From positions 114,796 through 178,795 of the forward strand of contig JASBTX010000032.1 of NCBI GenBank assembly GCA_030148225.1: a stretch of 64,000 nucleotides of DNA, written 5' to 3'. Below, piece after piece: positions 7,726 to 17,130 of this stretch. Position 1 is the stretch's first letter. Every line of letters starts with the position of its first letter. Position numbers and translations under genes: made by a program. This stretch comes from Paracoccaceae bacterium. Lineage in GTDB: Bacteria > Pseudomonadota > Alphaproteobacteria > Rhodobacterales > Rhodobacteraceae. The notes under the pieces are model-generated. The model had not been told where the DNA came from. It made no database searches and saw nothing but the letters and a program-made list of their open reading frames with translations.

Positions 7726-9063
7726 ATGTCCGACACCGACAAGGCGGGCGCCCCCCGCACCGACCCCATCCAGTCCGGCACGTTCACCCGCCCGATCAAT
7801 GCCGAGATCCGCCGGGCTGCGGCCACCGGCATATACGATATTCGCGGCGGCGGAGCCAAACGCAAGGTGCCGCATTTCGACGATCTGCTTTTTCTGGGCG
7901 CGTCGATGTCGCGCTATCCGCTGGAAGGCTACCGCGAGAAATGCGACACCGATGTCACGCTGGGCACGAGATACGCCAAAAACCCGATCCGGCTGGATAT
8001 TCCGGTCACCATCGCGGGGATGAGTTTCGGTGCGCTCAGCGGTCCGGCCAAAGAGGCGCTGGGGCGCGGCGCGACGCTGGCGGGCACATCGACCACCACG
8101 GGCGATGGCGGCATGACGCCCGAGGAACTCGGCCATTCCGACAAGCTGGTCTATCAGTACCTGCCATCGCGCTATGGCATGAACCCGCGCGACCTGCGCC
8201 GGGCCGATGCGATCGAGATTGTCGTGGGCCAGGGGGCCAAGCCGGGCGGCGGCGGCATGCTCTTGGGTCAAAAAATCAGTGACCGCGTCGCCGGGATGCG
8301 CAACCTGCCTGCCGGGATCGATCAGCGTTCGGCCTGCCGCCATCCCGACTGGACGGGGCCGGATGATCTGGAAATCAAGATCCTGGAACTGCGCGAAATC
8401 ACCGGCTGGCAGGTGCCGATCTATGTCAAGATCGGCGGCGCCCGGCCCTATTTCGACACCACGCTGGCGGTCAAGGCGGGGGCGGATGTCGTGGTGCTGG
8501 ACGGGATGCAGGGCGGCACGGCGGCCAGTCAGGACGTCTTTATCGAACATGTCGGCCAGCCGACGCTGGCCTGTATCCACGGCGCGGTTCAGGCGCTGCG
8601 CGATCTGGGCATGCACCGCGAGGTTCAGCTGATCGTCTCGGGCGGGATCCGCACCGGTGCCGATGTCGCCAAGGCGATGGCGCTGGGGGCGGATGCGGTG
8701 GCCATCGGCACCGCCGCGCTGATCGCGCTGGGCGACAATGACCCGAAATGGGAGGCCGACTATCAGGCGCTGGGCACGACGGCGGGCGCCTATGATGACT
8801 GGCACGAAGGGCGCGATCCGGCGGGCATCACCACCCAGGACCCGGCGCTGATGGCGCGGCTGGACCCGGTCGAGGGCGGGCGGCGGCTGAACAACTACCT
8901 GCGCGTCCTGACGCTGGAGGCGCAAACCATCGCACGCGCCTGCGGCAAAAGCCACCTGCACAATCTGGAACCCGAGGATCTCTGCGCACTGACCATTGAG
9001 GCCGCCGCCATGGCGCGCGTGCCGCTCTCGGGGACGGACTGGATCCCGGGCCAGACCCTGTGA
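7726..9063 (+). CDS. GlxD/MgsC-like FMN-binding glutamate synthase subunit
   Basis: A 445-aa protein equivalent to the central FMN barrel of glutamate synthase. Visible signatures are the flavin barrel strands KIGGARPYFD, ADVVVLDGMQGGTAAS, SGGIRTGADVAKAMALGADAVAIGTAAL, and cysteines in QRSACRHPDW and ARACGKSHLHNL that could serve the Fe-S cluster. In the N-methylglutamate pathway, MgsC with MgsA and MgsB joins methylamine to glutamate and releases ammonium; mgsC has been used as a functional marker gene in roseobacters. The start follows the MgsB-like stop by 7 bp. Its stop overlaps the GTG of the next small gene. Confidence 0.85.
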   Translation: MSDTDKAGAPRTDPIQSGTFTRPINAEIRRAAATGIYDIRGGGAKRKVPHFDDLLFLGASMSRYPLEGYREKCDTDVTLGTRYAKNPIRLDIPVTIAGMSFGALSGPAKEALGRGATLAGTSTTTGDGGMTPEELGHSDKLVYQYLPSRYGMNPRDLRRADAIEIVVGQGAKPGGGGMLLGQKISDRVAGMRNLPAGIDQRSACRHPDWTGPDDLEIKILELREITGWQVPIYVKIGGARPYFDTTLAVKAGADVVVLDGMQGGTAASQDVFIEHVGQPTLACIHGAVQALRDLGMHREVQLIVSGGIRTGADVAKAMALGADAVAIGTAALIALGDNDPKWEADYQALGTTAGAYDDWHEGRDPAGITTQDPALMARLDPVEGGRRLNNYLRVLTLEAQTIARACGKSHLHNLEPEDLCALTIEAAAMARVPLSGTDWIPGQTL

Positions 9064-9323
9064 CGCGCTACATGGTCATCGAGCATTTCCGCGACGGCAC
9101 GCCCGACCGGGTCTATGACCGGTTTCACGCGCGGGGACGGATGCTGCCCCCCGGGCTGGTCTATATCGACAGCTGGCTGTCGGCGGCGGGCGATACATGC
9201 TGGCAGATCATGGAAACCGACGATCCGGCAAATTTTGACAGCTGGACCGCGGCTTGGCAGGATTTGACAGCATTCGACATCATTGAACTGACCGATAAAC
9301 CGCAGAGGGACCCCAGACCATGA
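9060..9323 (+). CDS. Small DUF3303-like protein between mgsC-like and gmaS-like genes
   Basis: An 87-aa soluble protein with no signal peptide or membrane segment. It starts at GTG overlapping the previous stop (GTGA) or at an ATG four codons later (9072), which gives MVIEHFRDG, the usual beginning of this family. WLSAAGDTCWQIMETDD and W..AWQDLTAFDII look like a small ferredoxin-like alpha/beta fold. Its stop overlaps the ATG of the following gene by 4 bp, so all five genes from the amidotransferase on are translationally coupled. Function is not known; position suggests an accessory role for the synthase or ligase. Confidence 0.75.
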   Translation: MTRYMVIEHFRDGTPDRVYDRFHARGRMLPPGLVYIDSWLSAAGDTCWQIMETDDPANFDSWTAAWQDLTAFDIIELTDKPQRDPRP

Positions 9324-10648
9324 CCGATCTTGCAGCCTTCGCCCGGGACACCGGCGTCGCCTATTTCATGATTTCCTTTACCGACATTTTCGGCGGCCAG
9401 CGCGCCAAGCTCGTTCCGGCGGCAGCCATTGCCGACATGCAGGAGGAAGGCGCCGGTTTTGCCGGGTTCGCCACATGGCTCGACATGACACCGGCCCATC
9501 CCGACATGCTGGCCGTGCCCGACCCGTCAAGCGTGATCCAGCTGCCCTGGAAACCCGAGGTCGCATGGGTCGCGGCCAACCCGGTGATGGAAGGCGCGGA
9601 TGTGGCCCAGGCCCCGCGCAATGTGCTCCGCCGCCTGATCGATAGCGCCGCGGCAAAGGGCATGCATGTCAAAACCGGCATCGAGGCGGAGTATTTCCTG
9701 CTGACACCTCAGGGCAATGAAATCAGCGATCCCTTTGATATCGCAGAGAAACCCTGCTATGATCAACAGGCAATCATGCGCCGCTACGACGTCGTGCGCG
9801 AGATCTGCGACTACATGCTGGAACTGGGCTGGGGCCCCTATCAGAACGATCACGAGGACGCGAATGGCCAGTTCGAGATGAACTGGGAATTCGACGACAC
9901 GCTCAGGACCGCCGACAAGCACAGCTTCTTCAAGTTCATGACGAAATCGGTGGCGGAAAAACACGGGTTCCGCGCCACCTTCATGCCCAAGCCGATCGAA
10001 GGGCTGACCGGCAATGGCTGCCACGCCCATATCTCGGTCTGGGACGCGCCGGGCGCGGCGGCCAGCACCAACATCTTTGCCACAGACAGGGGTGAGGGCC
10101 AGACGGGCGAGGTGGGGCTATCGGGCGAGGGGGCGCATTTTCTCGGCGGGATCATGAAACATGCCGCCGCGATGACCGCGATCACCAACCCGACGGTCAA
10201 CAGCTACAAACGCATCAACGCCCCGCGTACCACTTCGGGCGCGACATGGGCCCCCAACACGGTAACGTGGTCGGGCAATAACCGTACGCATATGGTGCGC
10301 GTGCCCGGCCCCGGCCGTTTCGAACTGCGCCTCGCCGATGGTGCCGCCAACCCCTATCTTCTGCAGGCGGTGATCATCGCCGCCGGTCTGGACGGGCTCG
10401 GCACCAGTGCCGATCCCGGCAAACGCCACGATATCGACATGTATGCCGAGGGTCACAAGGTCCGTGGTGCGCCGAAACTGCCGCTCAACCTCCTTGATGC
10501 GCTGCGCGCCTTCGACCGCGACAAGGCCCTCAAATCCGCGCTCGGCAGTGAATTCTCGGCCGCCTTCCTGAAACTCAAGCATCAGGAATGGCAAAGCTAC
10601 ATGGCGCATTTCTCGGAATGGGAACGCGTGAACACGCTCGATATCTGA
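9320..10648 (+). CDS. gmaS: Type III glutamine-synthetase-like ligase, probably gamma-glutamylmethylamide synthetase
   Basis: A 442-aa ATP-dependent glutamate-amine ligase of the GlnT/GmaS group. Glutamine synthetase catalytic blocks are visible: GIEAEYFLL, GQFEMNWEF, NGCHAHISVWD, NRTHMVRVPGPGRFELRLADGAANPYL. In a cluster with mgsABC-like genes this enzyme usually makes gamma-glutamylmethylamide from methylamine and glutamate, the first step of the N-methylglutamate pathway; in rhizobia the same arrangement is annotated glnT. The dehydrogenase genes mgdABCD, which would complete the pathway, are not in the window. A 3' repeat element follows the stop codon. Identity as this ligase family is firm; methylamine as the substrate is inferred. 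Confidence 0.8.
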   Translation: MTDLAAFARDTGVAYFMISFTDIFGGQRAKLVPAAAIADMQEEGAGFAGFATWLDMTPAHPDMLAVPDPSSVIQLPWKPEVAWVAANPVMEGADVAQAPRNVLRRLIDSAAAKGMHVKTGIEAEYFLLTPQGNEISDPFDIAEKPCYDQQAIMRRYDVVREICDYMLELGWGPYQNDHEDANGQFEMNWEFDDTLRTADKHSFFKFMTKSVAEKHGFRATFMPKPIEGLTGNGCHAHISVWDAPGAAASTNIFATDRGEGQTGEVGLSGEGAHFLGGIMKHAAAMTAITNPTVNSYKRINAPRTTSGATWAPNTVTWSGNNRTHMVRVPGPGRFELRLADGAANPYLLQAVIIAAGLDGLGTSADPGKRHDIDMYAEGHKVRGAPKLPLNLLDALRAFDRDKALKSALGSEFSAAFLKLKHQEWQSYMAHFSEWERVNTLDI

Positions 10649-10654
10649 CCCCGC

Positions 10655-10700
10655 TTTCATTGTTCATCAAATACCTTGGGGGGGCCCGGCCTGCCGGGCC
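10655..10700 (+). repeat. 3' repeat element, copy 1 (conserved leader plus hairpin)
   Basis: Starts 6 bp after the gmaS-like stop. The leader TTTCATTGTTCATCAAATAC matches a second copy at 51161 with one mismatch over the same 20 bases and then CCTT-GGG. It is followed by a GC hairpin (GGCCCGGC-CT-GCCGGGCC, 10683-10700). Its position right after a stop codon suggests a transcript end or RNA-stability element. Confidence 0.75.
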
Positions 10701-10729
10701 GGGGGCAACACCCCCTCCGCCGCCGGAGC

Positions 10730-10758
10730 AAAGAAAAAGGCGGGGTTTTACCCCCGCC
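10730..10758 (-). terminator. Intrinsic terminator of nrdJ
   Basis: Read on the minus strand, GGCGGGG and CCCCGCC arms (10739-10758) close a short loop and are followed by TTTTTCTTT. It lies about 130 bp after the nrdJ stop and points in the nrdJ direction. Confidence 0.75.
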
Positions 10759-10884
10759 AGTTTCGCCGATCAGGCTCATGGTTGTACCGCCCGGTGTTTT
10801 CTGCCTGCGGCCTGATCTGCGTCTGGGGCGAGCGCACCCGCCCCGGAAACGACGCGGCGCCATCGGGCGCCCCGCGTATTCTGT

Positions 10885-13800
10885 TCAGCTACATCCCGAC
10901 GTTCCCCCGCAGGTGTTGCATTTCATGCAGGTGCCGTTTCTGACCAGCGTATAATTCCCGCATTCGCCGCAGGGATCGCCCTCGTATCCCTGCATCTTGG
11001 CCTTGGTGCGCGCATCGATCCCGGTTGACGCGGCGGCCATCGCCCCGGCTGACGCGGCGGTCTCGGGCACCAGCGTCTGCAGCGCCGCCACCGGATCGAC
11101 GGCACCGTCCAGCGCCGTTGCGCCCGCCGTCGCTCCGACCGAGGCACCGCCCTGCAGCACGACCAGTTCCTGCGGCACGCGCTTGCGCAGATAGCCGGTC
11201 GAGCTGATCTGCTTCAGCACCTCCAGCGACTTGTTCGCCGCCCCATCGGACACTTCGTCGAAATTGCGCACGCCCTCTTCCTCGCCCCGGCCAAGCTCCT
11301 CGAACGCGGCGCCCTGCGGCTGGACATGTGCCAGATCGGTCCGGTCCAGATAGCTGACCGCCAATTCGCGGAAGATATAATCAAGGATCGAGGTGGCGTT
11401 CTTGATCGCCTCATTGCCCTGCACCATGCCCGCCGGTTCGAACCGGGTGAAGGTGAAGGCATCGACGAATTCCTCGAGCGGGACACCATATTGCAGCCCG
11501 ACCGACACGGCGATGGCGAAATTGTTCATCATCGCGCGGAAACCGGCGCCTTCCTTGTGCATGTCGATGAATATCTCGCCCAGCTTGCCGTCTTCATATT
11601 CGCCGGTGCGCAGATAGACCTTGTGCCCGCCGACAATGGCCTTCTGGGTATAGCCCTTGCGCCGCTCGGGCATCTTCTCGCGGTGGGATTTGATCAGTTC
11701 CTTGACGATGATCTTTTCGACCACCTTTTCGGCCAGTACCGCCGCCTTTTCCTGCGGAGCACCGCTTTCGAGAATTTCGGCCGCCTCGTCATCATCCTCG
11801 ATCAGGGCCGAGGCCAGCGGCTGGCTGAGCTTGGAGCCGTCGCGATAGAGCGCGTTGGCCTTGACCCCCAGCGACCAGCTGAGTTCATAGGCGCTCTGGC
11901 AATCTTCGATCGTTGCGTCATTGGGCATGTTGATGGTTTTGGAAATCGCGCCCGAGATAAAGCTCTGGGCAGCGGCCATCATGCGGATATGGCTGTCGAC
12001 GCTCAGGAAACGCTTGCCTTTCTTGCCGCAGGGATTGGCACAGTCAAAGACCGCGTAATGCCGTTTGCGCAGATGCGGCGCGCCCTCTAGCGTCATCGTC
12101 CCGCAGACGTGATCATTGGCCGCGTCAATCTGATCGCGGGTAAAGCCCAGCGATTTCAGCATGTCGAAACCGGGATCGTTCAGCTTCTCGGCGGGGATGC
12201 CGAGGATCCGGGTGCAGAACTCTTCGCCGAGCGTCCACTGGTTGAAGACGAAACGGATGTCAAAGGCCGAGGGCAGCGCGGCCTCGATCTTGTCGATCTC
12301 GACCTGGGTAAAACCATTGCCGATCAGCGCGGTGTGGTTGACGCCCGGCGCATTGCCCAGCGTGCCGTGACCGACGGCATAAGAGACGATTTCCTCGATC
12401 TGGGCCGGGCCATAGCCCAGCGTTTCGAGCGCGGCAGGCACCGAACGGTTGATGATCTTGAAATAGCCGCCGCCGGCCAGCTTCTTGAACTTGACGAGGG
12501 CGAAATCGGGTTCAATCCCTGTCGTGTCACAATCCATCACCAGCCCGATCGTGCCGGTGGGCGCGATGACGGTGGCCTGCGCGTTGCGATAGCCGTGTTT
12601 GCGCCCCAGCGACAGCGCCTCGTCCCATGCCGAGACCGCCAGTTCGACCAGCCGCTTGTCGGGGCAGTTGGCGTGATCCAGTGCCACCGGCGTGACCGCG
12701 AGTTTTTCATAGGCTTTCTTGGCGCCCATCGCCGCGTTGCGGTGGTTGCGGATGACGCGCAGCATGTGCTTGGCGTTCTTTTCATATTTGGCGAAGGGCC
12801 CGAGTTCGCCTGCGATCTCGGCCGAGGTGGCATAGGCGACGCCGGTCATGATGGCGGTCAGCGCGCCACAGATGGCGCGGCCTTTTTCGCTGTCATAGCC
12901 AAGGCCCATATTCATCAGGAGACCGCCGATATTGGCGTATCCCAGCCCCAGCGTGCGGAAATCATAGGAAAGCTGCGCGATTTCCCTGGACGGGAACTGC
13001 GCCATCATCACCGAGATTTCCAGTGTCAGCGTCCAGAGCCGCGTCGCATGCATGTAGCCCTCGGCGTCAAAGCTGCCACCGCGATAGAAGGTCAGAAGGT
13101 TCATCGAGGCCAGATTGCAGGCTGTATCATCGAGGAACATGTACTCCGAACAGGGGTTTGAGCCGCGAATCTCGCCGTCTTCGGGGCAGGTATGCCATGC
13201 GTTGACCGTGTCGTGATACTGGATACCGGGATCGGCGCAGGCCCAGGCGGCATGGCCGATCTTGGCCCAGAGCTCGCGTGCTGAAACGGTGCGCGCGACC
13301 TTGCCGTCGGTGCGCCGGATCAGTTCCCAGGGCTTGTCTTCGCGCACCGCCTCGAGAAAGGCATCGGTGACGCGCACGGAATTGTTCGAATTCTGGCCCG
13401 AGACCGAATTATAGGCCTCGCTGTCCCAGTCGGTGTCATAGGTGGGAAACTCGATCGAGGCATAGCCCTGACGGGCATATTGCAGCACGCGGTTTATATA
13501 GGTTTCGGGGATGGCGACCTTCTTGGCGGCACGGATGGCCGATTTCAGCCCGGCATTGGCGCGCGGATCGGTGGCATCCGCCTCGGCGCCGTCCCATGCC
13601 CGGATGGCGGCGAAGATCTCATTCAGCCGCGCCTCGTGCATTTTCGATCCGGCGACGATCGAGGCGACCTTCTGCTCTTCGATCACCTTCCAGTCGATGA
13701 ACTGTTCGATATCGGGGTGATCGGCGTCACAGATCACCATCTTGGCGGCGCGGCGCGTAGTGCCGCCCGATTTGATTGCGCCCGCCGCGCGGTCGCCGAT

Positions 13801-14577
13801 CCTGAGAAAGCCCATGAGACCGGAGGATTTGCCACCGCCCGAGAGGCTCTCGCCTTCGCCGCGCAGATGGCTGAAATTCGTCCCCGTACCCGAGCCGTAT
13901 TTGAAGAGCCGCGCCTCGCGCACCCAGAGATCCATGATCCCGCCTTCATTGACCAGATCATCGGCGCAGGACTGGATAAAGCAGGCATGCGGCTGGGGAT
14001 GTTCGTAGGCGCTGTCGGATTTCGTCAGTTCGCCGGTTTTGTAATCGACATAGTGATGGCCCTGGCTTGGCCCGTCGATGCCATAGGCCCAGTGCAGGCC
14101 GGTATTGAACCACTGGGGAGAGTTGGGGGCCGCCATCTGTTTGGCCAGCATGACGCGCATCTCGTCGAAATAGGCACGCGCGTCCGCCTCGCTGGTGAAA
14201 TAGCCGCCTTTCCAGCCCCAATAGCACCATGCGCCCGCCAGCCGGTCAAAGACCTGCTTGGCCGATGTCTCGCCGGTGTAGCGTTCTGCTTCGGGCAGCC
14301 GTTTGAGCGCCTTGGTGTCGGGCACCGAGCGCCAGAGAAACTTGGGCACGCCGGCCTCGCGCACGCGCTTGAGAATCGTGGCCACGCCGGCCTTGCGAAA
14401 ATACTTCTGCGCCAGAACATCCGAGGCGACCTGAGACCAGCCCGCCGGCACCTCGACATTATCAAGGTGAAATACGACCGTGCCGTCTGGATTGCGGATT
14501 TCTGATTCCGTGATTGTGAATTCCAGCGCCAAATAGGCGTCCTGGCCTGCCTCGGTGAAGTATCTTTCGATTTTCAT
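10885..14577 (-). CDS. nrdJ: Class II (adenosylcobalamin-dependent) ribonucleotide reductase
   Basis: A 1230-aa NrdJ that reduces ribonucleotides to deoxyribonucleotides using a thiyl radical generated from adenosylcobalamin, so it works with or without oxygen. Seen are the active-site loop [18 protein letters not shown] with the radical/acid residues, [39 protein letters not shown], and the C-terminal tail CGECGNYTL...[14 protein letters not shown] that carries the re-reducing cysteines and a zinc ribbon. The ATG giving [12 protein letters not shown] was chosen because it matches the usual N terminus; 42 further upstream codons look non-coding. An NrdR-like box lies about 180 bp upstream. 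It is the only reductase seen, implying a cobalamin requirement. Confidence 0.95.
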   Translation of the reverse strand: MKIERYFTEAGQDAYLALEFTITESEIRNPDGTVVFHLDNVEVPAGWSQVASDVLAQKYFRKAGVATILKRVREAGVPKFLWRSVPDTKALKRLPEAERYTGETSAKQVFDRLAGAWCYWGWKGGYFTSEADARAYFDEMRVMLAKQMAAPNSPQWFNTGLHWAYGIDGPSQGHHYVDYKTGELTKSDSAYEHPQPHACFIQSCADDLVNEGGIMDLWVREARLFKYGSGTGTNFSHLRGEGESLSGGGKSSGLMGFLRIGDRAAGAIKSGGTTRRAAKMVICDADHPDIEQFIDWKVIEEQKVASIVAGSKMHEARLNEIFAAIRAWDGAEADATDPRANAGLKSAIRAAKKVAIPETYINRVLQYARQGYASIEFPTYDTDWDSEAYNSVSGQNSNNSVRVTDAFLEAVREDKPWELIRRTDGKVARTVSARELWAKIGHAAWACADPGIQYHDTVNAWHTCPEDGEIRGSNPCSEYMFLDDTACNLASMNLLTFYRGGSFDAEGYMHATRLWTLTLEISVMMAQFPSREIAQLSYDFRTLGLGYANIGGLLMNMGLGYDSEKGRAICGALTAIMTGVAYATSAEIAGELGPFAKYEKNAKHMLRVIRNHRNAAMGAKKAYEKLAVTPVALDHANCPDKRLVELAVSAWDEALSLGRKHGYRNAQATVIAPTGTIGLVMDCDTTGIEPDFALVKFKKLAGGGYFKIINRSVPAALETLGYGPAQIEEIVSYAVGHGTLGNAPGVNHTALIGNGFTQVEIDKIEAALPSAFDIRFVFNQWTLGEEFCTRILGIPAEKLNDPGFDMLKSLGFTRDQIDAANDHVCGTMTLEGAPHLRKRHYAVFDCANPCGKKGKRFLSVDSHIRMMAAAQSFISGAISKTINMPNDATIEDCQSAYELSWSLGVKANALYRDGSKLSQPLASALIEDDDEAAEILESGAPQEKAAVLAEKVVEKIIVKELIKSHREKMPERRKGYTQKAIVGGHKVYLRTGEYEDGKLGEIFIDMHKEGAGFRAMMNNFAIAVSVGLQYGVPLEEFVDAFTFTRFEPAGMVQGNEAIKNATSILDYIFRELAVSYLDRTDLAHVQPQGAAFEELGRGEEEGVRNFDEVSDGAANKSLEVLKQISSTGYLRKRVPQELVVLQGGASVGATAGATALDGAVDPVAALQTLVPETAASAGAMAAASTGIDARTKAKMQGYEGDPCGECGNYTLVRNGTCMKCNTCGGTSGCS

Positions 14578-14757
14578 TATTGCCCCGTCGAAGGTTACCG
14601 TTCCCAATAAACGCCGCGCCATTGACTGGTGCTGGCGGCTGAACGTGCGGCAACAAAGGCAAAAAATCCCCGTACCGGCCCCGCAAAAGTGCCGGTCAAG
14701 CACGTCAAACAGTGACTATGCCATCAAATTTGGACTATCGACCCCTGCCCGGAGGAA

Positions 14758-14773
14758 ACACTATATCTAGTGG
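14758..14773. promoter_or_regulatory. Candidate NrdR box upstream of nrdJ
   Basis: ACACTATATCTAGTGG has the arms CACTA/TAGTG and AT core of NrdR operators (consensus close to ACACwATATATwGTGT). On the minus strand it lies downstream of a TTGACG -35-like element, as expected for a repressor site. A second, weaker box at the usual three-turn spacing cannot be recognised with confidence. Confidence 0.6.
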
Positions 14774-14814
14774 CCGCCCGATCAGCACGCACAAATAGCC
14801 GTATATCGGCCCGC

Positions 14815-14864
14815 TTCGTCAACGGGAAAATGAACGATTTTTGAAGATTTTTACCGTTGACGAA
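14815..14864. repeat. 11-bp perfect inverted repeat with AT-rich 28-bp spacer
   Basis: TTCGTCAACGG at 14815-14825 and CCGTTGACGAA at 14854-14864 are exact reverse complements. Each arm contains TTGACG reading outward, so the element could hold back-to-back -35 boxes, or it may be an operator with two half-sites. Confidence 0.6.
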
Positions 14865-15184
14865 TGATGAAATTTTTGGGCCGTCGAATTAACGATTTGA
14901 TTCACTTTTGTGGCGGGTTTTTGAGGGTCCGCGTTCAAACCCAATTTTTGAAATGGTTTTGGGGACTTATCCACAGGCTGCGGCGATCCATGCCGAAAAC
15001 GTCTATATGTTGTGTGGCTTTTTTGAAACAACCCCAGAATGTAGAGAGTGTGTGAATCTCGTCACGCAAAAATGGTAAGTTCGAATCGCCGCGATTTTTC
15101 ATCCCGACCGGTTTCAGGGCACCACGGATGCGCCCGCCCGGCATTTGCACAAAGATGTGTGCGCTATCGATGATTGGGGAAGGA

Positions 15185-15261
15185 TGGTCGGGACGGCAAG
15201 ATTCGAACTTGCGACCTACGGTACCCAAAACCGCCGCGCTACCAGGCTGCGCTACGCCCCG
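15185..15261 (-). tRNA. tRNA-Pro(UGG)
   Basis: Read on the minus strand a full 77-nt cloverleaf folds: acceptor CGGGGCG with CGTCCCG (one G-T pair), D arm GCGC/GCGC, anticodon stem GCGGT/ACCGT with loop TTTGGGT giving anticodon UGG, T arm GCAAG-TTCGAAT-CTTGC, and an encoded 3' CCA. No other RNA gene is adjacent. Confidence 0.95.
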
Positions 15262-15307
15262 ACAAAGACGGCTTCTAGCGCCGTCTTCGCGGCTTGAAAA
15301 GCAGAAA

Positions 15308-15808
15308 TTAGTCGCAGGCCCATTGTGCCCCTTCGGGATCGATGGCCGGATGGCGCAGAACGCTGTCGGGGGTGATTCCAAAGCGCGAGACCACACCGCC
15401 ATTCACCTCGAGCACAAACTGGATGTCGTCACCGCCAAAGATCGGGGTTTCGTCCAGCGGCACGGCGTTTTCGTGGATCTTGCCGACGCTGCCATCGGCG
15501 CGCAGGAATATCATGTCGAGCGGGATGAGCGTGTTGCGCATCCAGAATGACACGGTTTCGGGCTTGTCATAGACGAAGAGCATGCCTGACAGGAGCGGCA
15601 TTTCACGCCGGAACATCAGGCCGCGGTTGCGTTCGGCCACCGTCTCGGCCAGTTCCACGGTGAACCGGGCCTGACCCCAGTCGCCCCGGATATCAACCCT
15701 GTCTGCCGAGCATCCGGCCTTGGCCTGGGCCGAAACGGCCATGATCAGTGACAATGCGGCGGCCAGGCAGGCGCGGACCACCGCTATCTTTGAACTGCTG
15801 TATCCCAA
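15308..15808 (-). CDS. DUF192 family exported protein
   Basis: A 166-aa protein with a signal peptide (residues 1 to about 29, ending SAQA) followed by a single DUF192 domain of about 120 residues, recognisable by [53 protein letters not shown] and VLEVNGG. The molecular function of the family is not established. The start is a TTG preceded by GGAG at 8 bp and overlaps the end of the cold-shock gene by 25 bp; a GTG nine codons later is the alternative. Overlap and orientation imply co-transcription with the cold-shock protein gene, an arrangement shared by many Rhodobacteraceae. Confidence 0.8.
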   Translation of the reverse strand: MGYSSSKIAVVRACLAAALSLIMAVSAQAKAGCSADRVDIRGDWGQARFTVELAETVAERNRGLMFRREMPLLSGMLFVYDKPETVSFWMRNTLIPLDMIFLRADGSVGKIHENAVPLDETPIFGGDDIQFVLEVNGGVVSRFGITPDSVLRHPAIDPEGAQWACD

Positions 15809-16329
15809 CTGCGAATCTCCACGGCCATCAAACCGCGCTCGCCATCCAGGAGCTTGATGCTCACGGCCTCACCCGGTTGGAGATCAGCAAACCCGAAACG
15901 CCGCAGGGTTTCAACATGAATAAAGACGTCATCGGCGCTGCCGAATACATTGGCAAAGCCAAATCCCTTGGTCTTGTCGAACCATTTGACGCGTGCGGGC
16001 ATGAATTCGAGCGTATCAAGATCGACATCATAGGTCGGAAACGCTTCGTTTTCCGGGCCGGAAGCCCCGCCGGCATTGCCGATCCGCAGGATTTCAACCG
16101 CCTGCATGCCGCGCGCGGTTTTCTGCGCGCGCACGGTCAACGGCGTACCATCCGCAATCGAGCCCTGCCCGAAATTGCGAAGCACATTTGCGTGAAGCAG
16201 AATATCCGGGCCACCGCCCTCGGCTACGACAAAACCGAATCCCTTGGTCTGATCGAACCACTTGACGTAGCCTTCTAGTTCTTCTGTCTCGCTTTCGTTG
16301 CCTTTGCCCTGCCCCAATTCTGTTCCCAT
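15784..16329 (-). CDS. Protein with two cold-shock domains
   Basis: A 181-aa RNA/DNA-binding protein with tandem cold-shock domains. The first (about 16-80) has VKWFDQTKGFGFV with RNP1 KGFGF, and the second (about 107-175) has VKWFDKTKGFGF and RNP2 DVFIHV. The first domain has a weaker RNP2 (DILLHA). Double-CSD proteins of this size are typical of alphaproteobacteria and act as RNA chaperones. ATG at 16329 has a GGATGG ribosome site; an ATG five codons upstream (16344) is also possible. An AT-rich leader of about 100 bp separates it from pdxH, long enough for a regulated 5' UTR. Confidence 0.85.
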   Translation of the reverse strand: MGTELGQGKGNESETEELEGYVKWFDQTKGFGFVVAEGGGPDILLHANVLRNFGQGSIADGTPLTVRAQKTARGMQAVEILRIGNAGGASGPENEAFPTYDVDLDTLEFMPARVKWFDKTKGFGFANVFGSADDVFIHVETLRRFGFADLQPGEAVSIKLLDGERGLMAVEIRSWDTAVQR

Positions 16330-16424
16330 AGTCCCATCCCACATCCCGATTGTGGGAAATGACGCGGCTTATTCAAGGGAAATCTATTTGCAAAATGCGA
16401 ATATCGGGCAAAAGTCGATATTTT

Positions 16425-17048
16425 TTAAGGATTCAACCGCACGATGTCCCATGGCGCGGCCGGATCGCGCCGGGTCCAGCGGAAACGGTTGTGCAGGCGA
16501 AACTCGCCATCGGCCCAGAATTCCATCTCGACCGGCGTGATCCTGAAGCCGCCCCAGAACGGCGGGCGCGGTGGATTGGCGACGTATCTGGCGGTTACCT
16601 TGGCAACCTCGGCCACGAGGCTCGCCCGGCTTGAGAGCGGCTGGGACTGGTGCGAGGCCCACGCGCCCAGACGGCTCTGAAGCGAGCGGCTGTCGTAATA
16701 GGCGTCGGCCTGCGGGCCATCCTCGCGGGTGACATGCCCCCGCACCCTGATCTGGCGGCGCAGCGATTTCCAGTGCATGACAAAGGCGGCTTTGCCGCTT
16801 TGGCCGATCTCGTGGCCTTTGGCGCTGTTGTAGTTGGTGTAAAAGACAAAGGCGTCGGCCTCAATCTCCTTCAGCAGCACCATGCGCGCGTTGGGCATGC
16901 CATCACCATCCACCGTCGAGAGTGCGATGGCATTGGGATCATTGGGCTCGGTCGCCTCGGCCTCGGCCAGCCAGGCACGGGCGATGGCAAAGGGATCGTC
17001 ACCGGCGAAAATTCCAGAGCGGTCGGCCACGGGTGTATTCCTTTTCAC
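16425..17048 (-). CDS. pdxH: Pyridoxamine 5'-phosphate oxidase
   Basis: A 207-aa FMN enzyme that makes pyridoxal 5'-phosphate from PNP or PMP. FMN and substrate signatures are clear: [60 protein letters not shown] and the C-terminal pattern RFRWTR...WDIVRLNP. The length is normal for the family. It is divergent from fabI with an 82-bp gap and precedes the cold-shock gene on the same strand. A PLP-dependent aminotransferase is encoded nearby but is not in the same operon. Confidence 0.93.
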   Translation of the reverse strand: MKRNTPVADRSGIFAGDDPFAIARAWLAEAEATEPNDPNAIALSTVDGDGMPNARMVLLKEIEADAFVFYTNYNSAKGHEIGQSGKAAFVMHWKSLRRQIRVRGHVTREDGPQADAYYDSRSLQSRLGAWASHQSQPLSSRASLVAEVAKVTARYVANPPRPPFWGGFRITPVEMEFWADGEFRLHNRFRWTRRDPAAPWDIVRLNP

Positions 17049-17130
17049 GTTAGGCGGATGGGTGTTGCTTGAAGCACCTTTAAACTTGTCCTAAACCGAT
17101 TTCACTTCAAGACGTGCGAGGGGTAAATTG

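Larger units (their letters stand above)
14578..15184. other. 607-bp gene-free AT-rich region upstream of nrdJ
   Basis: No convincing gene: the short open frames inside have basic, low-complexity products with no ribosome site. From about 14820 to 15060 the base composition is far more AT-rich than the surroundings, with repeated TTTTTGAAG/ATTTTTG tracts. It holds an NrdR-like box (14758-14773), 11-bp inverted arms (14815-14864), and a DnaA-box match TTATCCACA (14967-14975). The half nearest nrdJ must contain its promoter; the role of the other half is unknown. Confidence 0.7.

Noticed and set aside
10680..10760. GC-rich repeats after the gmaS-like gene as a possible CRISPR or mobile element end
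   Set aside because: There are only single hairpins with no regular repeat-spacer pattern and no target-site duplication; they are explained by a 3' repeat and the nrdJ terminator.
14967..14975. DnaA-box match taken as evidence of a replication origin
   Set aside because: Only one perfect TTATCCACA is present and no dnaA, hemE, parAB or dnaN gene is near. A single box fits regulation or chance better than an origin.
14819..15055. Short open frames on both strands in the AT-rich region upstream of nrdJ (63 and 70 codons)
   Set aside because: Both products are basic, without domain or membrane pattern, and have no ribosome-binding site; they overlap each other on opposite strands. They look like chance frames in AT-rich DNA.
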